Source: a virus
DNA length: 64,000 bases
IMG/VR virus record: IMGVR_UViG_3300036806_000217
Span: 23,341 to 87,340 of that record
Reading direction: 5' to 3' (one strand)
This document shows, in pieces, positions 1 to 7,117 of this stretch (the first letter of the stretch is position 1; each line of letters opens with the position of its first letter). A program made the translations under genes and the position numbers. The notes beneath the pieces were generated by a model. It saw only the letters and a program-made list of their open reading frames with translations, was not told where the DNA came from and did not search any database.

Positions 1-525
1 GCCGACGGCGCCCGCTGGGGCAGCCACCGCGTCGCCCTGGCCCTGCGCACCACCCAGTCGTGGAGGGACTGGACCGGCCACTCCGGAAAGCTCATGAGCC
101 AGGACGAGTTCGCGGAGTTCCTCGAAGACCACGTCTCGGAGCTGGTGGCGCCCGCCGCCGCCGAGATGCTGGAGATCGCCCAGTCCCTCCAGGCAGCCAC
201 GAAGGTCGAGTTCAAGTCCGCGTCCCGGCTCGCCGACGGGCAGCGGCAGTTCGAGTTCGTGGAGACCGTCCAGGCCAAGGCCGGAACGAAGGGCCAGCTC
301 ACCATCCCGGAGAGCTTCAAGATCGGCGTGAAGGTCTTCGAGGGCGCCGAGGTCGGAGACACCGTCACCGCCCTGCTCCGGTACCGCATCAACGGCGACA
401 AGCTGACCATCGGCTACAAGCTCCAGCAGCCCCAGGACGTCCTGACCATCGCGTTCCAGGACGTCGTCACCGCGGTCGGCGAAGGCATCAACGGCGGCAC
501 CGTCCTGAACGGCACCCCGGCTTGA
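1..525 (+). CDS. DUF2303 family protein (5' end outside window)
   Basis: The reading frame is open from base 1, so the start lies upstream; 174 codons are visible. The sequence matches the DUF2303 (YfdQ-like) family: a segment LADGQRQFEFVETVQAKAG, then a beta-rich part ending in RYRINGDKLTIGYKL, which is the characteristic C-terminal signature. The biochemical role of the family is unknown; members sit in phage early and recombination/replication regions, which fits the helicase gene just downstream. The stop overlaps the TTG start of the next gene. Confidence 0.85.
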   Translation, partial: ADGARWGSHRVALALRTTQSWRDWTGHSGKLMSQDEFAEFLEDHVSELVAPAAAEMLEIAQSLQAATKVEFKSASRLADGQRQFEFVETVQAKAGTKGQLTIPESFKIGVKVFEGAEVGDTVTALLRYRINGDKLTIGYKLQQPQDVLTIAFQDVVTAVGEGINGGTVLNGTPA

Positions 526-779
526 TCCCCACGGGCAGCAACCGCAGCGCGGGCAGCAACATCCTCTGCCCGCGCTGCGGCGCGCCCGTGATCACCACCC
601 CCGACGGCGAGCTCCTCAACCCCGAGACCGACCCCCTGGGCCTCCACCTGCCCGACGGCGGACGCCTCGACGCCACCCAGGCCCTGCCGATCCTCGCCGG
701 ACGCGCCCCGCCCCGCGGCCACCACCGACATGCCCCCGGTCCCTACGGCTGCAACCCAGCACCTCTCACATTGTTCTGA
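522..779 (+). CDS. Small CxxC zinc-ribbon-like protein
   Basis: This 85-codon gene starts at a TTG overlapping the stop of the DUF2303 gene, so translation is probably coupled; no clear Shine-Dalgarno is visible. The protein has CPRCGAPV near residue 15, an acidic middle and a C-terminal cluster of histidines and one cysteine, compatible with one metal site. Function unknown. The whole frame is open much further upstream, but that part overlaps DUF2303 and is read as a shadow. An internal GTG is an alternative start. Confidence 0.6.
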   Translation: MIPTGSNRSAGSNILCPRCGAPVITTPDGELLNPETDPLGLHLPDGGRLDATQALPILAGRAPPRGHHRHAPGPYGCNPAPLTLF

Positions 780-798
780 GCACGAGGAGCACCACGAC

Positions 799-2553
799 GT
801 GGACAACGTCCGCCACATCGACGACCCCCGCACCGGGGACGACGGCACCGGGCGGCCCCCCAGCCTCGACGACGACGCCGAGCAGTACCTCATGGCCGCC
901 ATCCTCGACAGCCCCCGCGGCTACCAGGAAGCCGCCGAGGTCGTGGACCGCGTCGACATCGAGAAGCCCGGCTACCGGCTGATCTGGGACGTCACCGGCC
1001 AGCTCGTCCAGGCCGGGCAGCCGTCCCACTTCATCGCCGTGCGCGCCGAGATCGAACGCCTCGGCCGGATGCGGGACATCGGGCACGGCAAGCTCATCGA
1101 CGACCTGTCCGCGGTCAACATGCCCGCCGGGTCGGCCGGCTACTTCGCCGAGAAGATCGCCAAGAACGGGCGGGCCCACCGCGCCCGCACCGTAGCCCTG
1201 CGGCTGCGGAATGCCGCCGACGACCCGAACGCGGACGTCGACGTCTTCGACAAGATCCTCACCGAGTACTGGACCTACGAGGCCCAGCGCGCGATGGGCA
1301 CCAGCGGCCCAGCCAGCCGCGTCGACGCCCTCATCGCCGAGATGCTCGACACCAAGGCCCTGGACGACATGCCCGCCCTGGAGCCGCTCCTCGGGGACCT
1401 GCTGCACCTGGACACCCTCGCCCGCGTCATCGGCCCCTCCGGCCACATGAAGAGCTTCGCGGTCATCGACTTCGCCGGCCACATCGGCACCGGCCGCCGC
1501 TGGCACGGCCGCTACGTGCGCCAAGGCCTGGTGGTGTACCTCGTCGCCGAAGGCTCCGGCGGCATCCGCAAGCGCGTCCGCGCCTGGGAGCGGCACCACG
1601 GCGTCGCCATGGAGCACGTCCTGTTCCTGCCCCGCCCCGTCCAGGCCATGGACTCCGAGTGGCTCACCCTCATTGAGGCCTGCCGGCGCCTGGGCCCGGC
1701 GCTGGTCATCGTCGACACCCAGGCCCGCGTCTCGGTCGGGGTGGAGGAGAACTCGGCGAAGGAACTCGGCCTGGTCATCGACCGCATGGAGCAGCTGCGC
1801 GCCGCAACCCGCGCCTGCATCCTGCTGATCCACCACACCGGCCACGTCGGCGACCACGGCCGCGGCTCCACCTCCGCCAAGGGCGCCCTGCAGTCCGAGC
1901 TCCACGTCTCCAAGAAGGGCGACCGGGCCGCGAACACCATCGTCACGATCAAGACCGGCAAGCAGAAGGACGACGAGCAGGACGGCGACATCCAGTTCGG
2001 GCTGAAGGTCGTGAACCTGCCCGGCGAGGCGAAGCCCGACGGTCGGCCCGTCACCTCCGTGGTCCTGGTACCGCTCGGGGAGGCGTCACAGGCCTCCGGA
2101 TTCGAGGCCCCAGAGGGCACCGTCGACTGGCTCGTGCAGAAACTCGACGCCGCGAAGGTCCCCGCGGACTGGGGCAATCGGCTCGTCAAAAAGTGGTTCA
2201 TCGATCAAGGAGTCCCGGCCGGCAGCACGAAGGTCGAGGAGGTCGTGAGGCTGCGGAAGTCGCGTGTTTCAGACGTTCCCCCGCATGTTCCCTACCAGCC
2301 AGTAACAGAAATGTTCCCCCAAGCCGGGGAACACGAAGACGTTTCCGCAGGTCAGACGTTCCCCGGGAACGTCGGGGGAACACCGGGGACCCCCGTTCCC
2401 CCGCAGACGTTCCCCCGCCCTCCTTCTAGGGAGGGGGAACGCAAGGACGGCGACCCGATATGCGCCTCCTGCGACAAGCCCATGGACCCCGCCTGGAAAG
2501 CCCGCGGATACGACACCCACGTCATCTGCGACACCACCGGAGAACCCGCATGA
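799..2553 (+). CDS. RepA/DnaB-like replicative helicase-type ATPase
   Basis: 584 residues from a GTG preceded by GAGGAG nine bases upstream; an in-frame ATG at 730 lacks a ribosome site. Residues about 15-120 resemble the DnaB N-terminal domain. An AAA_25/RepA-like RecA fold follows, with Walker A GPSGHMKS (about 215-222), YLVAEGSGG, a Walker B-type strand ALVIVDTQ, and IHHTGHVGDHGRGS typical of RepA-type hexameric helicases. The C-terminus is a low-complexity Pro/Gly linker encoded by a GTTCCC repeat array, then a CxxC...C zinc-binding tail. It should load on and unwind the phage origin. The next gene begins in the stop (ATGA). Confidence 0.88.
   Translation: MDNVRHIDDPRTGDDGTGRPPSLDDDAEQYLMAAILDSPRGYQEAAEVVDRVDIEKPGYRLIWDVTGQLVQAGQPSHFIAVRAEIERLGRMRDIGHGKLIDDLSAVNMPAGSAGYFAEKIAKNGRAHRARTVALRLRNAADDPNADVDVFDKILTEYWTYEAQRAMGTSGPASRVDALIAEMLDTKALDDMPALEPLLGDLLHLDTLARVIGPSGHMKSFAVIDFAGHIGTGRRWHGRYVRQGLVVYLVAEGSGGIRKRVRAWERHHGVAMEHVLFLPRPVQAMDSEWLTLIEACRRLGPALVIVDTQARVSVGVEENSAKELGLVIDRMEQLRAATRACILLIHHTGHVGDHGRGSTSAKGALQSELHVSKKGDRAANTIVTIKTGKQKDDEQDGDIQFGLKVVNLPGEAKPDGRPVTSVVLVPLGEASQASGFEAPEGTVDWLVQKLDAAKVPADWGNRLVKKWFIDQGVPAGSTKVEEVVRLRKSRVSDVPPHVPYQPVTEMFPQAGEHEDVSAGQTFPGNVGGTPGTPVPPQTFPRPPSREGERKDGDPICASCDKPMDPAWKARGYDTHVICDTTGEPA
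2272..2440. repeat. GTTCCC/GGGAAC repeat array, candidate replication origin
   Basis: Within 169 bp there are ten copies of GTTCCC or its complement: six forward (2275, 2287, 2313, 2358, 2395, 2409) and four reverse (2327, 2365, 2376, 2435). Most sit in a longer GACGTTCCCCC context, and 2355-2373 is a palindrome, GACGTTCCCCGGGAACGTC. They lie in the linker-coding 3' end of the helicase gene. Iterons beside or inside a replication gene are common in phages and plasmids; the origin assignment is inference. Confidence 0.6.
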
Positions 2554-2771
2554 ACCACACCCGCACCAACCGATCCGACCTCGCCGTCGGCCACCTCGAC
2601 CCAGTCGCCATTGCTGCCGCCTACCAGTGCGGCCACTGCGACAGCGACCCGCCCACCCTCGACCTTGACCGCAACGGCGTCTGGCACATCCACATCGGCC
2701 ACGACGACAGCTGTCCGGTCCTCGCCGGCACCCTCACCGGCGCACCCGACCTCGCCCGAAGTCTGCGCTGA
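2550..2771 (+). CDS. Small CxxC...C protein
   Basis: 73 residues, starting in the helicase stop (ATGA). It has YQCGHCDSDPP, a short beta segment WHIHIGHDDSCP and a C-terminus containing TLTGAPDL. The Cys/His pattern could hold one zinc ion. The final TLTGAPDL is encoded by 25 bases identical to the end of the gene at 4934. No known function. Confidence 0.72.
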   Translation: MNHTRTNRSDLAVGHLDPVAIAAAYQCGHCDSDPPTLDLDRNGVWHIHIGHDDSCPVLAGTLTGAPDLARSLR

Positions 2772-2859
2772 CCCGCCGTCAAGGACACATGCCGCCAGAC
2801 AGCCGTTCCTGAGGCCCCAATGCCGTCCCACAAACGGCGCCGCATCCGAGGAGATGACC

Positions 2860-3168
2860 ATGCCAGCCCCCGTCTCGAAGGCCAGGATCGACCGCCTCGC
2901 CGAGAAGATCACCACACGATTGAAGCGCGGCTGCGGCGAGTACCAGCTGCGCTACGACGTCGAGGAGCTGCAGCACTTCGCCCGCTGGGCGGCCGAGGTT
3001 GCATTGCAGGATGCGCAGCGCGGCCAGCCCCAGGACGTCGCAGTATCGCCCGCGCCCGTCGTGGCCGCGCCTGGGGCCTGCGACCCCCCTGGGGCGGGCG
3101 CAGCGCCTCCGATCGTCTCCCAGGCCGTCACAGGGCCCTCTGAGGCCGTCGGGCAGGTGCAGCCGTGA
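2860..3168 (+). CDS. Hypothetical protein, helical N-terminus
   Basis: 102 residues. The ATG at 2860 is preceded by GAGGAG (2848-2853); an ATG two codons earlier is also possible. Residues 4-50 form an amphipathic helical region rich in Arg, Lys and Glu; the rest is an Ala/Pro/Val-rich tail that is probably disordered. Its stop overlaps the GTG of the HTH gene, placing both in one operon. No family recognised. Confidence 0.7.
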   Translation: MPAPVSKARIDRLAEKITTRLKRGCGEYQLRYDVEELQHFARWAAEVALQDAQRGQPQDVAVSPAPVVAAPGACDPPGAGAAPPIVSQAVTGPSEAVGQVQP

Positions 3169-3587
3169 CCGCGCCGTTCTCCCCCGCCGATCTCGCCCTG
3201 GTCGCGCTCATCGCCGAAGGCCACGGCAACCGCGACATCGCCGCGAAGCTGGACCTGACCCTGGGCACACTCAAGTACCGCATCGAATGCCTGATCCGCA
3301 GCCGGCGCACCTGCAGCCGGGCAGCCCTCGTCGCCCAGGCCTGCCACGCCGGACAGCTCGGACCAGCGGCCAGCGAGCCGCTCGTGCTGCCGTGCCGGCT
3401 GCGGGAGATCCTGCCGGGCCTCGCCGCCGGATGGAGCAACCCACGGATCGGGAAGAGCCTGTTCCTGTCGGCGGACACCGTGAAGGGGCGCGAGGTGCAG
3501 CTGTTCGCGCTGCTCGGGGCCAACGGGCGGGCCAACGCGATCCTGCTGGCGTATCGGGCTGGACTGCTGCAGGAGGCGGGACGGTGA
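3165..3587 (+). CDS. Tandem LuxR-type HTH DNA-binding protein
   Basis: 140 residues from a GTG overlapping the previous stop. Two LuxR/GerE-like HTH units occur in tandem: residues about 6-50 (ALIAEGHGNRDIAAKLDLTL) and about 78-128 (GLAAGWSNPRIGKSLFLSA), the second ending in the usual A..LAYRAGLL helix. There is no receiver or sensor domain, so it is probably a small transcription factor of the early region. A duplicated LuxR HTH in one short polypeptide could bind as an intramolecular pseudo-dimer. The next gene starts in its stop. Confidence 0.8.
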   Translation: MTAPFSPADLALVALIAEGHGNRDIAAKLDLTLGTLKYRIECLIRSRRTCSRAALVAQACHAGQLGPAASEPLVLPCRLREILPGLAAGWSNPRIGKSLFLSADTVKGREVQLFALLGANGRANAILLAYRAGLLQEAGR

Positions 3588-4042
3588 CCGCCCTCCTGAT
3601 CCTCGGCACCGGCTCCCGCCACCTGGGCCTGCACCAGTGGGCCAAGCCCGACCGCGCGCTGGTCGACGTGACGCTGATGGACTGCTGGCACGACGCCGTT
3701 CAGGACGGCTACGACGGCATCCGGCTGCTCCAGGGCGAGGCTGACGGCGCGGACACGCTCATGCGGGAGTGGGCCGTGGGCTGCGGCGTGCCCGTGGAGG
3801 GCATGGCGGCCCGCTGGCAGGAGTGCGGGACGACGTGCCCCGAGGGGCATCTGATCACGCGTCGGGGCCGCACGTGGTGTCCGACGGCCGGGTTCCGCCG
3901 CAACCAGGCCATGGTCGACCGGCAGCCCGGATGGGTCGTCGCGTTCCTGATTGCGGGCATGCCGTGCAAGGGCACCCGGGACTGCGCGACGCGGGCCGTG
4001 CGGGCCGGGATTCCGGTGCTGACCGTGGAGGCCGCACGGTGA
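3584..4042 (+). CDS. SLOG/YspA-like (DUF2493-type) nucleotide-binding protein
   Basis: 152 residues from a GTG in the stop of the HTH gene. The pattern LGTGSRH at residue 7, then GIRLLQGEADGADTL, RNQAMVD and GWVVAFLI, matches the Rossmann-like SLOG fold of the YspA/DUF2493 group, found in many phages and thought to bind nucleotides or nucleotide-derived ligands. An inserted CGTTCPEGH...TWC segment may be a metal site. The substrate is not known; the call is on fold only. It ends 62 bp before the oppositely oriented gene. Confidence 0.75.
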   Translation: MTALLILGTGSRHLGLHQWAKPDRALVDVTLMDCWHDAVQDGYDGIRLLQGEADGADTLMREWAVGCGVPVEGMAARWQECGTTCPEGHLITRRGRTWCPTAGFRRNQAMVDRQPGWVVAFLIAGMPCKGTRDCATRAVRAGIPVLTVEAAR

Positions 4043-4063
4043 CCGCCCCCACGCAGCACGACG

Positions 4064-4088
4064 GCCCGGTCGGCGACGCGGACCGGGC
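4064..4088. terminator. Hairpin between convergent genes
   Basis: GCCCGGTC (4064-4071) pairs perfectly with GACCGGGC (4081-4088) across a 9-base loop. It lies between the end of the SLOG gene and the end of the leftward gene, where a bidirectional terminator is expected. There is no U-run. Confidence 0.4.
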
Positions 4089-4104
4089 GGAGGAGACGGC
4101 GGGG

Positions 4105-4356
4105 CTACTCGGCGGCGGGGTCGGTGGGCTCGGCGGCTCGCTTGGCGTCGACCTCGTCGGCGAGCTTGCGCGCCCACTCGCGGCTGTAGGGCACGTGCTT
4201 CTCGATGGTGGTCAGCGGGACTCCGGCGTTGCGGGCGTCGGCGATGAGTTCGGAGAGGGCGTCCTTGGCGGCCTTGTGCTTGCCGCTGGCGGCTTCGAGT
4301 CTCCGCAGCCAGGCGGCCATTTCCTTGGGCGGGGGCTTGGGCGTCATGACTCGCAT
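4105..4356 (-). CDS. Small leftward HTH-like protein, possible regulator
   Basis: 83 residues if started at ATG 4356; a TTG at 4413 would add 19 residues but has no ribosome site. The protein is almost wholly helical and charged, with a C-terminal AGVPLTTIEKHVPYSREWAR that looks like an HTH in which the second helix follows a Tyr-Ser turn. It is the only leftward gene in the first 12 kb and diverges from the gene at 4495; three TGCCAACT motifs lie between or at the starts. An autoregulatory repressor is plausible but unproven. The opposite strand is also open here, but its product is low-complexity Gly/Leu. Confidence 0.65.
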   Translation of the reverse strand: MRVMTPKPPPKEMAAWLRRLEAASGKHKAAKDALSELIADARNAGVPLTTIEKHVPYSREWARKLADEVDAKRAAEPTDPAAE

Positions 4357-4369
4357 GGTCTCACGGGCG

Positions 4370-4472
4370 AGTGCCAACTGACTAGGCAATCCCGCTCCAT
4401 GATTTATTGCCAACTATGTTGCGATCATGGGCGGCGTCACCCCATACTGAAAGTGCAAAGAAAGTTGGCACT
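4370..4472. promoter_or_regulatory. Divergent control region with three TGCCAACT motifs
   Basis: TGCCAACT occurs at 4372-4379 and 4408-4415, and inverted (AGTTGGCA) at 4463-4470; the outer two share ten bases (AGTGCCAACT). Between them TTGCGA (4419) and CATACT (4443) are 18 bp apart and could be the -35/-10 of the rightward gene at 4495. The middle copy overlaps a TTGGCA hexamer usable as a leftward -35. The layout suits an operator set. Confidence 0.5.
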
Positions 4473-4494
4473 AAGTCAGCAGGGGGAAACCACC

Positions 4495-4905
4495 GTGAAC
4501 GCCACCGCCCGCCGCTCCGTCACCCGCCGGATCGCCACCACCCTCACCGCCGTCCTCGCCCTCCCGAAGACGGCGCTCTTCCGCCTCCTCAACGGCGCCG
4601 AGATCCAGCGCATGCTCGACCAGGGCGACCTGATCACGGTGAACACGGTCCTGGACGGTCTCGGCGTCGGCGTCGACTTCAAGGACGGCTACCGCTCCTG
4701 GACCGGACGCCACATCGCCCAGGCGTACCGGGTCGCCAACCAGCGCCAGCCCCTCAAGGCGTGGGTGCAGCACCGCACCACCGGCCGGTGGATCTTCGTC
4801 TACTGCTACACCCCCGGCGACGAATCGATCACCGCCGGACTGCGGATGTACTCGCGGACCGCGCACCTCGTACCGGTCAGCGCCACCTTCTCGGAGGCCG
4901 CCTAG
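4495..4905 (+). CDS. Hypothetical early protein, first gene after the control region
   Basis: 136 residues from a GTG with AGGGGGA eight bases upstream. The basic N-terminus (ARRSVTRR) leads into a hydrophobic/amphipathic stretch to about residue 35, then an acidic helix and a mixed C-terminal domain containing YRSWTGRHIAQAYR and RTTGRWIFVYCY. It could be membrane-associated. No family recognised. The TGCCAACT motif in its leader suggests control by the divergent neighbour. Confidence 0.75.
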   Translation: MNATARRSVTRRIATTLTAVLALPKTALFRLLNGAEIQRMLDQGDLITVNTVLDGLGVGVDFKDGYRSWTGRHIAQAYRVANQRQPLKAWVQHRTTGRWIFVYCYTPGDESITAGLRMYSRTAHLVPVSATFSEAA

Positions 4906-4933
4906 GACCGACTTCGCCGCCACCACCGCCACC

Positions 4934-5218
4934 GTGATCCTCGACGCCGCACCCCTGGTCGCCTCCGCAGTCGCGGACCTGCCCCACCCGGCCCTGGCCC
5001 GCTTCACCTACGCCCCCGACGGGGTCCGCCTGACCGTCGCCGACACCACCGCCCCCGAACGCGACCTGATCTTCACGCGGGTGTGCTGCGCGTTCGACGC
5101 CGCCGACTGGGACATCAGCGCCCGCCTCGCCGACGGCATCCGCGTCGGCGTCACCTTCCACCCGCCGTGGACCCGCACCCTCACCGGCGCACCCGACCTG
5201 CCGTTCCCGCCCCGCTGA
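4934..5218 (+). CDS. Hypothetical protein
   Basis: 94 residues from a GTG 28 bases after the previous stop. The protein is mostly beta-strand-like (ARFTYAPDGVRLTVADTT) with adjacent cysteines (RVCCAF) and a Pro-rich end containing TLTGAPDL, the same coding bases as in the gene at 2550. A frame open upstream of the GTG leaves the exact start uncertain. Confidence 0.65.
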   Translation: MILDAAPLVASAVADLPHPALARFTYAPDGVRLTVADTTAPERDLIFTRVCCAFDAADWDISARLADGIRVGVTFHPPWTRTLTGAPDLPFPPR

Positions 5219-5234
5219 CCAAGGAGTCACCGCC

Positions 5235-5801
5235 ATGGACAAGATGACCCGCCGCACCCTCGCCCTGTGGCCCGACGCCCCGACCACACCCCTCGACGCC
5301 CTGCGCCACACGATCGCGATCGGCCACGACATCGCCGACGCCGACATGGCCGTCATGGTCACCAGCGGCGTGTACGGCCCCGGCGTCCGGACCGGCCTCA
5401 CGTGGGGCGACCTGCGGGCACTCGCCAGCCTGATCGACACCGAGGAACAGCCCCACAGCCCGGAGCCCGAACCGCCCGCCACCCCCGCCACCCCCGCCAC
5501 GGTCCGGTTCCACAACGGCACCACCGCCGTCCTCGACGGCTGGTCCCTCACCGAGTTCGGCGCCACCTACTACGGCGACGTCTACACCCAGTTCTCCGGC
5601 TGGATCGACCGGAAGGACCCGGAGACCCCGGTGGTCGGCGCCGCGCAGATCCTGCACGCCGACCTCCCGGGCCGTGACCCGATCGTCGAGCAGGACGTGA
5701 ACGTGGAGGTCACCGGCTACGGCGGGCCGCGCAAGTACATGAAGCTGCGCTGGCGTTCGGGCTACGACCGTGCCGCCGACCAGCGCATCAACCCCGCCTA
5801 G
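5235..5801 (+). CDS. Hypothetical protein with Pro-rich linker
   Basis: 188 residues from an ATG with AAGGAG about ten bases upstream. Two parts are visible: an N-terminal helical region (residues 1-70, with TWGDLRALASLID) and a C-terminal beta-rich domain (from about 88, FHNGTTAVLDGWSLTEFG), joined by EPEPPATPATPAT. No family recognised. Confidence 0.78.
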   Translation: MDKMTRRTLALWPDAPTTPLDALRHTIAIGHDIADADMAVMVTSGVYGPGVRTGLTWGDLRALASLIDTEEQPHSPEPEPPATPATPATVRFHNGTTAVLDGWSLTEFGATYYGDVYTQFSGWIDRKDPETPVVGAAQILHADLPGRDPIVEQDVNVEVTGYGGPRKYMKLRWRSGYDRAADQRINPA

Positions 5802-5841
5802 CCCCCGCCGTCACCCGCCCCACCACCGCCAGGAGCCCGCC

Positions 5842-6252
5842 ATGCCGAAGCCCGAACTCGGACCCGTCGCCGTAGGTGACCACCTGCTCGTCCTGCCCCG
5901 CAGCTACGGACGCGGGACGCGCCCCGCACCGATCGACGCCGTAGTCACCACGGTCGGCCGGGTCTGGATCGACCTGGAGAGCACCGCAGCCCGGCCCGTC
6001 AATGCGTGCCCCCAAACCTGGCGGATGCGCCTCGACACCCAGTCCGACGCCGGGCCCAAGGCGCAGCAGCAGTACGCCACCACCTATGTGACCGCCGAGC
6101 AGTACGCCTGGAGACAGCGCAACGCGGCGGTTGAGGAGTACCTGCGGGAGGTCAAGGTGCGCCTGGACTACGAGTCGCCCTGGAACGAGCCGGAGCGCCG
6201 CATCGTCCTCGCCAACCTCCTTCGCGCCCACGACGGGCTCGACCCGCTCTGA
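5842..6252 (+). CDS. Hypothetical protein
   Basis: 136 residues; CAGGAG precedes the ATG by about eight bases. The N-terminal half looks like a small beta barrel (VAVGDHLLVLPRSYGRG), and the C-terminal half is a charged helix (EQYAWRQRNAAVEEYLREVK). No known motif. Confidence 0.76.
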   Translation: MPKPELGPVAVGDHLLVLPRSYGRGTRPAPIDAVVTTVGRVWIDLESTAARPVNACPQTWRMRLDTQSDAGPKAQQQYATTYVTAEQYAWRQRNAAVEEYLREVKVRLDYESPWNEPERRIVLANLLRAHDGLDPL

Positions 6253-6298
6253 CCCGCTCCTCCCCCACGCCCCGCCCCGCGACCGAAAGGCCAACACG

Positions 6299-6808
6299 AT
6301 GACCGCGCCCCTGACCGACCAGCAACTCGCCGAGATCACGGCCCGGCACGAGTACGGCGATGAGGAGTTCATCCGCCACTGCGAAACCGACATGGCCGCA
6401 GTGCTCGCCGAAGTCGCCCGCCTCCGCGCCGACCTGACCCAAGCCCGCGCGGCAGCCCCGCTGCTGGTCGACCGCGAGGACCTGACCGAGCTGGCCGCGA
6501 TCCTCGACGCCGAGCGCTACCGCCTAGACAAGGGCGACGGGAGTCCCGTGCCGCAGCCGCGCTGGGGTGCGAATGTCCGCGTCTCGCAGGCCGTCCAGGC
6601 GGCGCTTGCGGGCGAGGACCCGCCGCGCCCGAGCCCGGAGCACTCCGCGGTGTACATGGACGGCGACCGGCAGGTGTGGTCCGAGTACAAGACCGTGCCC
6701 GAGAGCGATGCCGTGCTGTCGCTGGTGTGGGCCGCCGAGAAGACCAGCTCCCGCGCTGCCCTCGCCGATGAGGGCGTCGACCTGCGCGTCGTCGGGTGGA
6801 TCCGCTAA
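6299..6808 (+). CDS. Hypothetical protein with N-terminal coiled coil
   Basis: 169 residues; GAAAGG precedes the ATG. Residues 8-60 are helical with a heptad-like run (DMAAVLAEVARLRADLTQA); a variable C-terminal domain follows, rich in acidic and aromatic residues. It resembles the many ead/Ea22-like early phage proteins in layout only. No function assigned. Confidence 0.75.
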   Translation: MTAPLTDQQLAEITARHEYGDEEFIRHCETDMAAVLAEVARLRADLTQARAAAPLLVDREDLTELAAILDAERYRLDKGDGSPVPQPRWGANVRVSQAVQAALAGEDPPRPSPEHSAVYMDGDRQVWSEYKTVPESDAVLSLVWAAEKTSSRAALADEGVDLRVVGWIR

Positions 6809-6863
6809 CCCCGCCTGCCCGTCGCTGTGGCACCCGCGGCGGCAACCAACGAAAGGACTGGTC

Positions 6864-7064
6864 GTGACCGCCGAGAAGCTCCACCGCCTCCGCTGCGACG
6901 CCAAGCGCGACGGGCGCAACAACCCGCCCTGCGGAACACCGTCCGAGACCTCCGGCGGCTTCATCTTTCTGCCCGACTTCCGCGCCCACCTCAAGACGCA
7001 GGGCTGGCACCGCAGCGGCAGCAAGGACATCTGCCCCGACTGCTGGACCGACGGCTACCGCTAA
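6864..7064 (+). CDS. Small cysteine-containing protein
   Basis: 66 residues from a GTG preceded by GAAAGG. Four cysteines are arranged RLRCDAK, PPCGTP and ICPDCWTDG, compatible with one zinc site formed across the chain. It sits directly before the methyltransferase gene, 53 bases upstream. Function unknown. Confidence 0.7.
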   Translation: MTAEKLHRLRCDAKRDGRNNPPCGTPSETSGGFIFLPDFRAHLKTQGWHRSGSKDICPDCWTDGYR

Positions 7065-7117
7065 CCCCCCGCCCCGTCTTCGCGTCTTCGGGCGCACCCC
7101 AACCCAGGAGCAGCACG

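Noticed and set aside
766-1905. Leftward frame opposite the helicase gene
   Set aside because: Val/Gly/Asp-rich shadow; the opposite strand has clear helicase motifs.
4039-4494. Rightward open frame running from the SLOG gene into the gene at 4495
   Set aside because: Its product is Gly/Leu-rich without pattern, while the leftward frame encodes a charged helical protein; the start of the 4495 gene has its own ribosome site.
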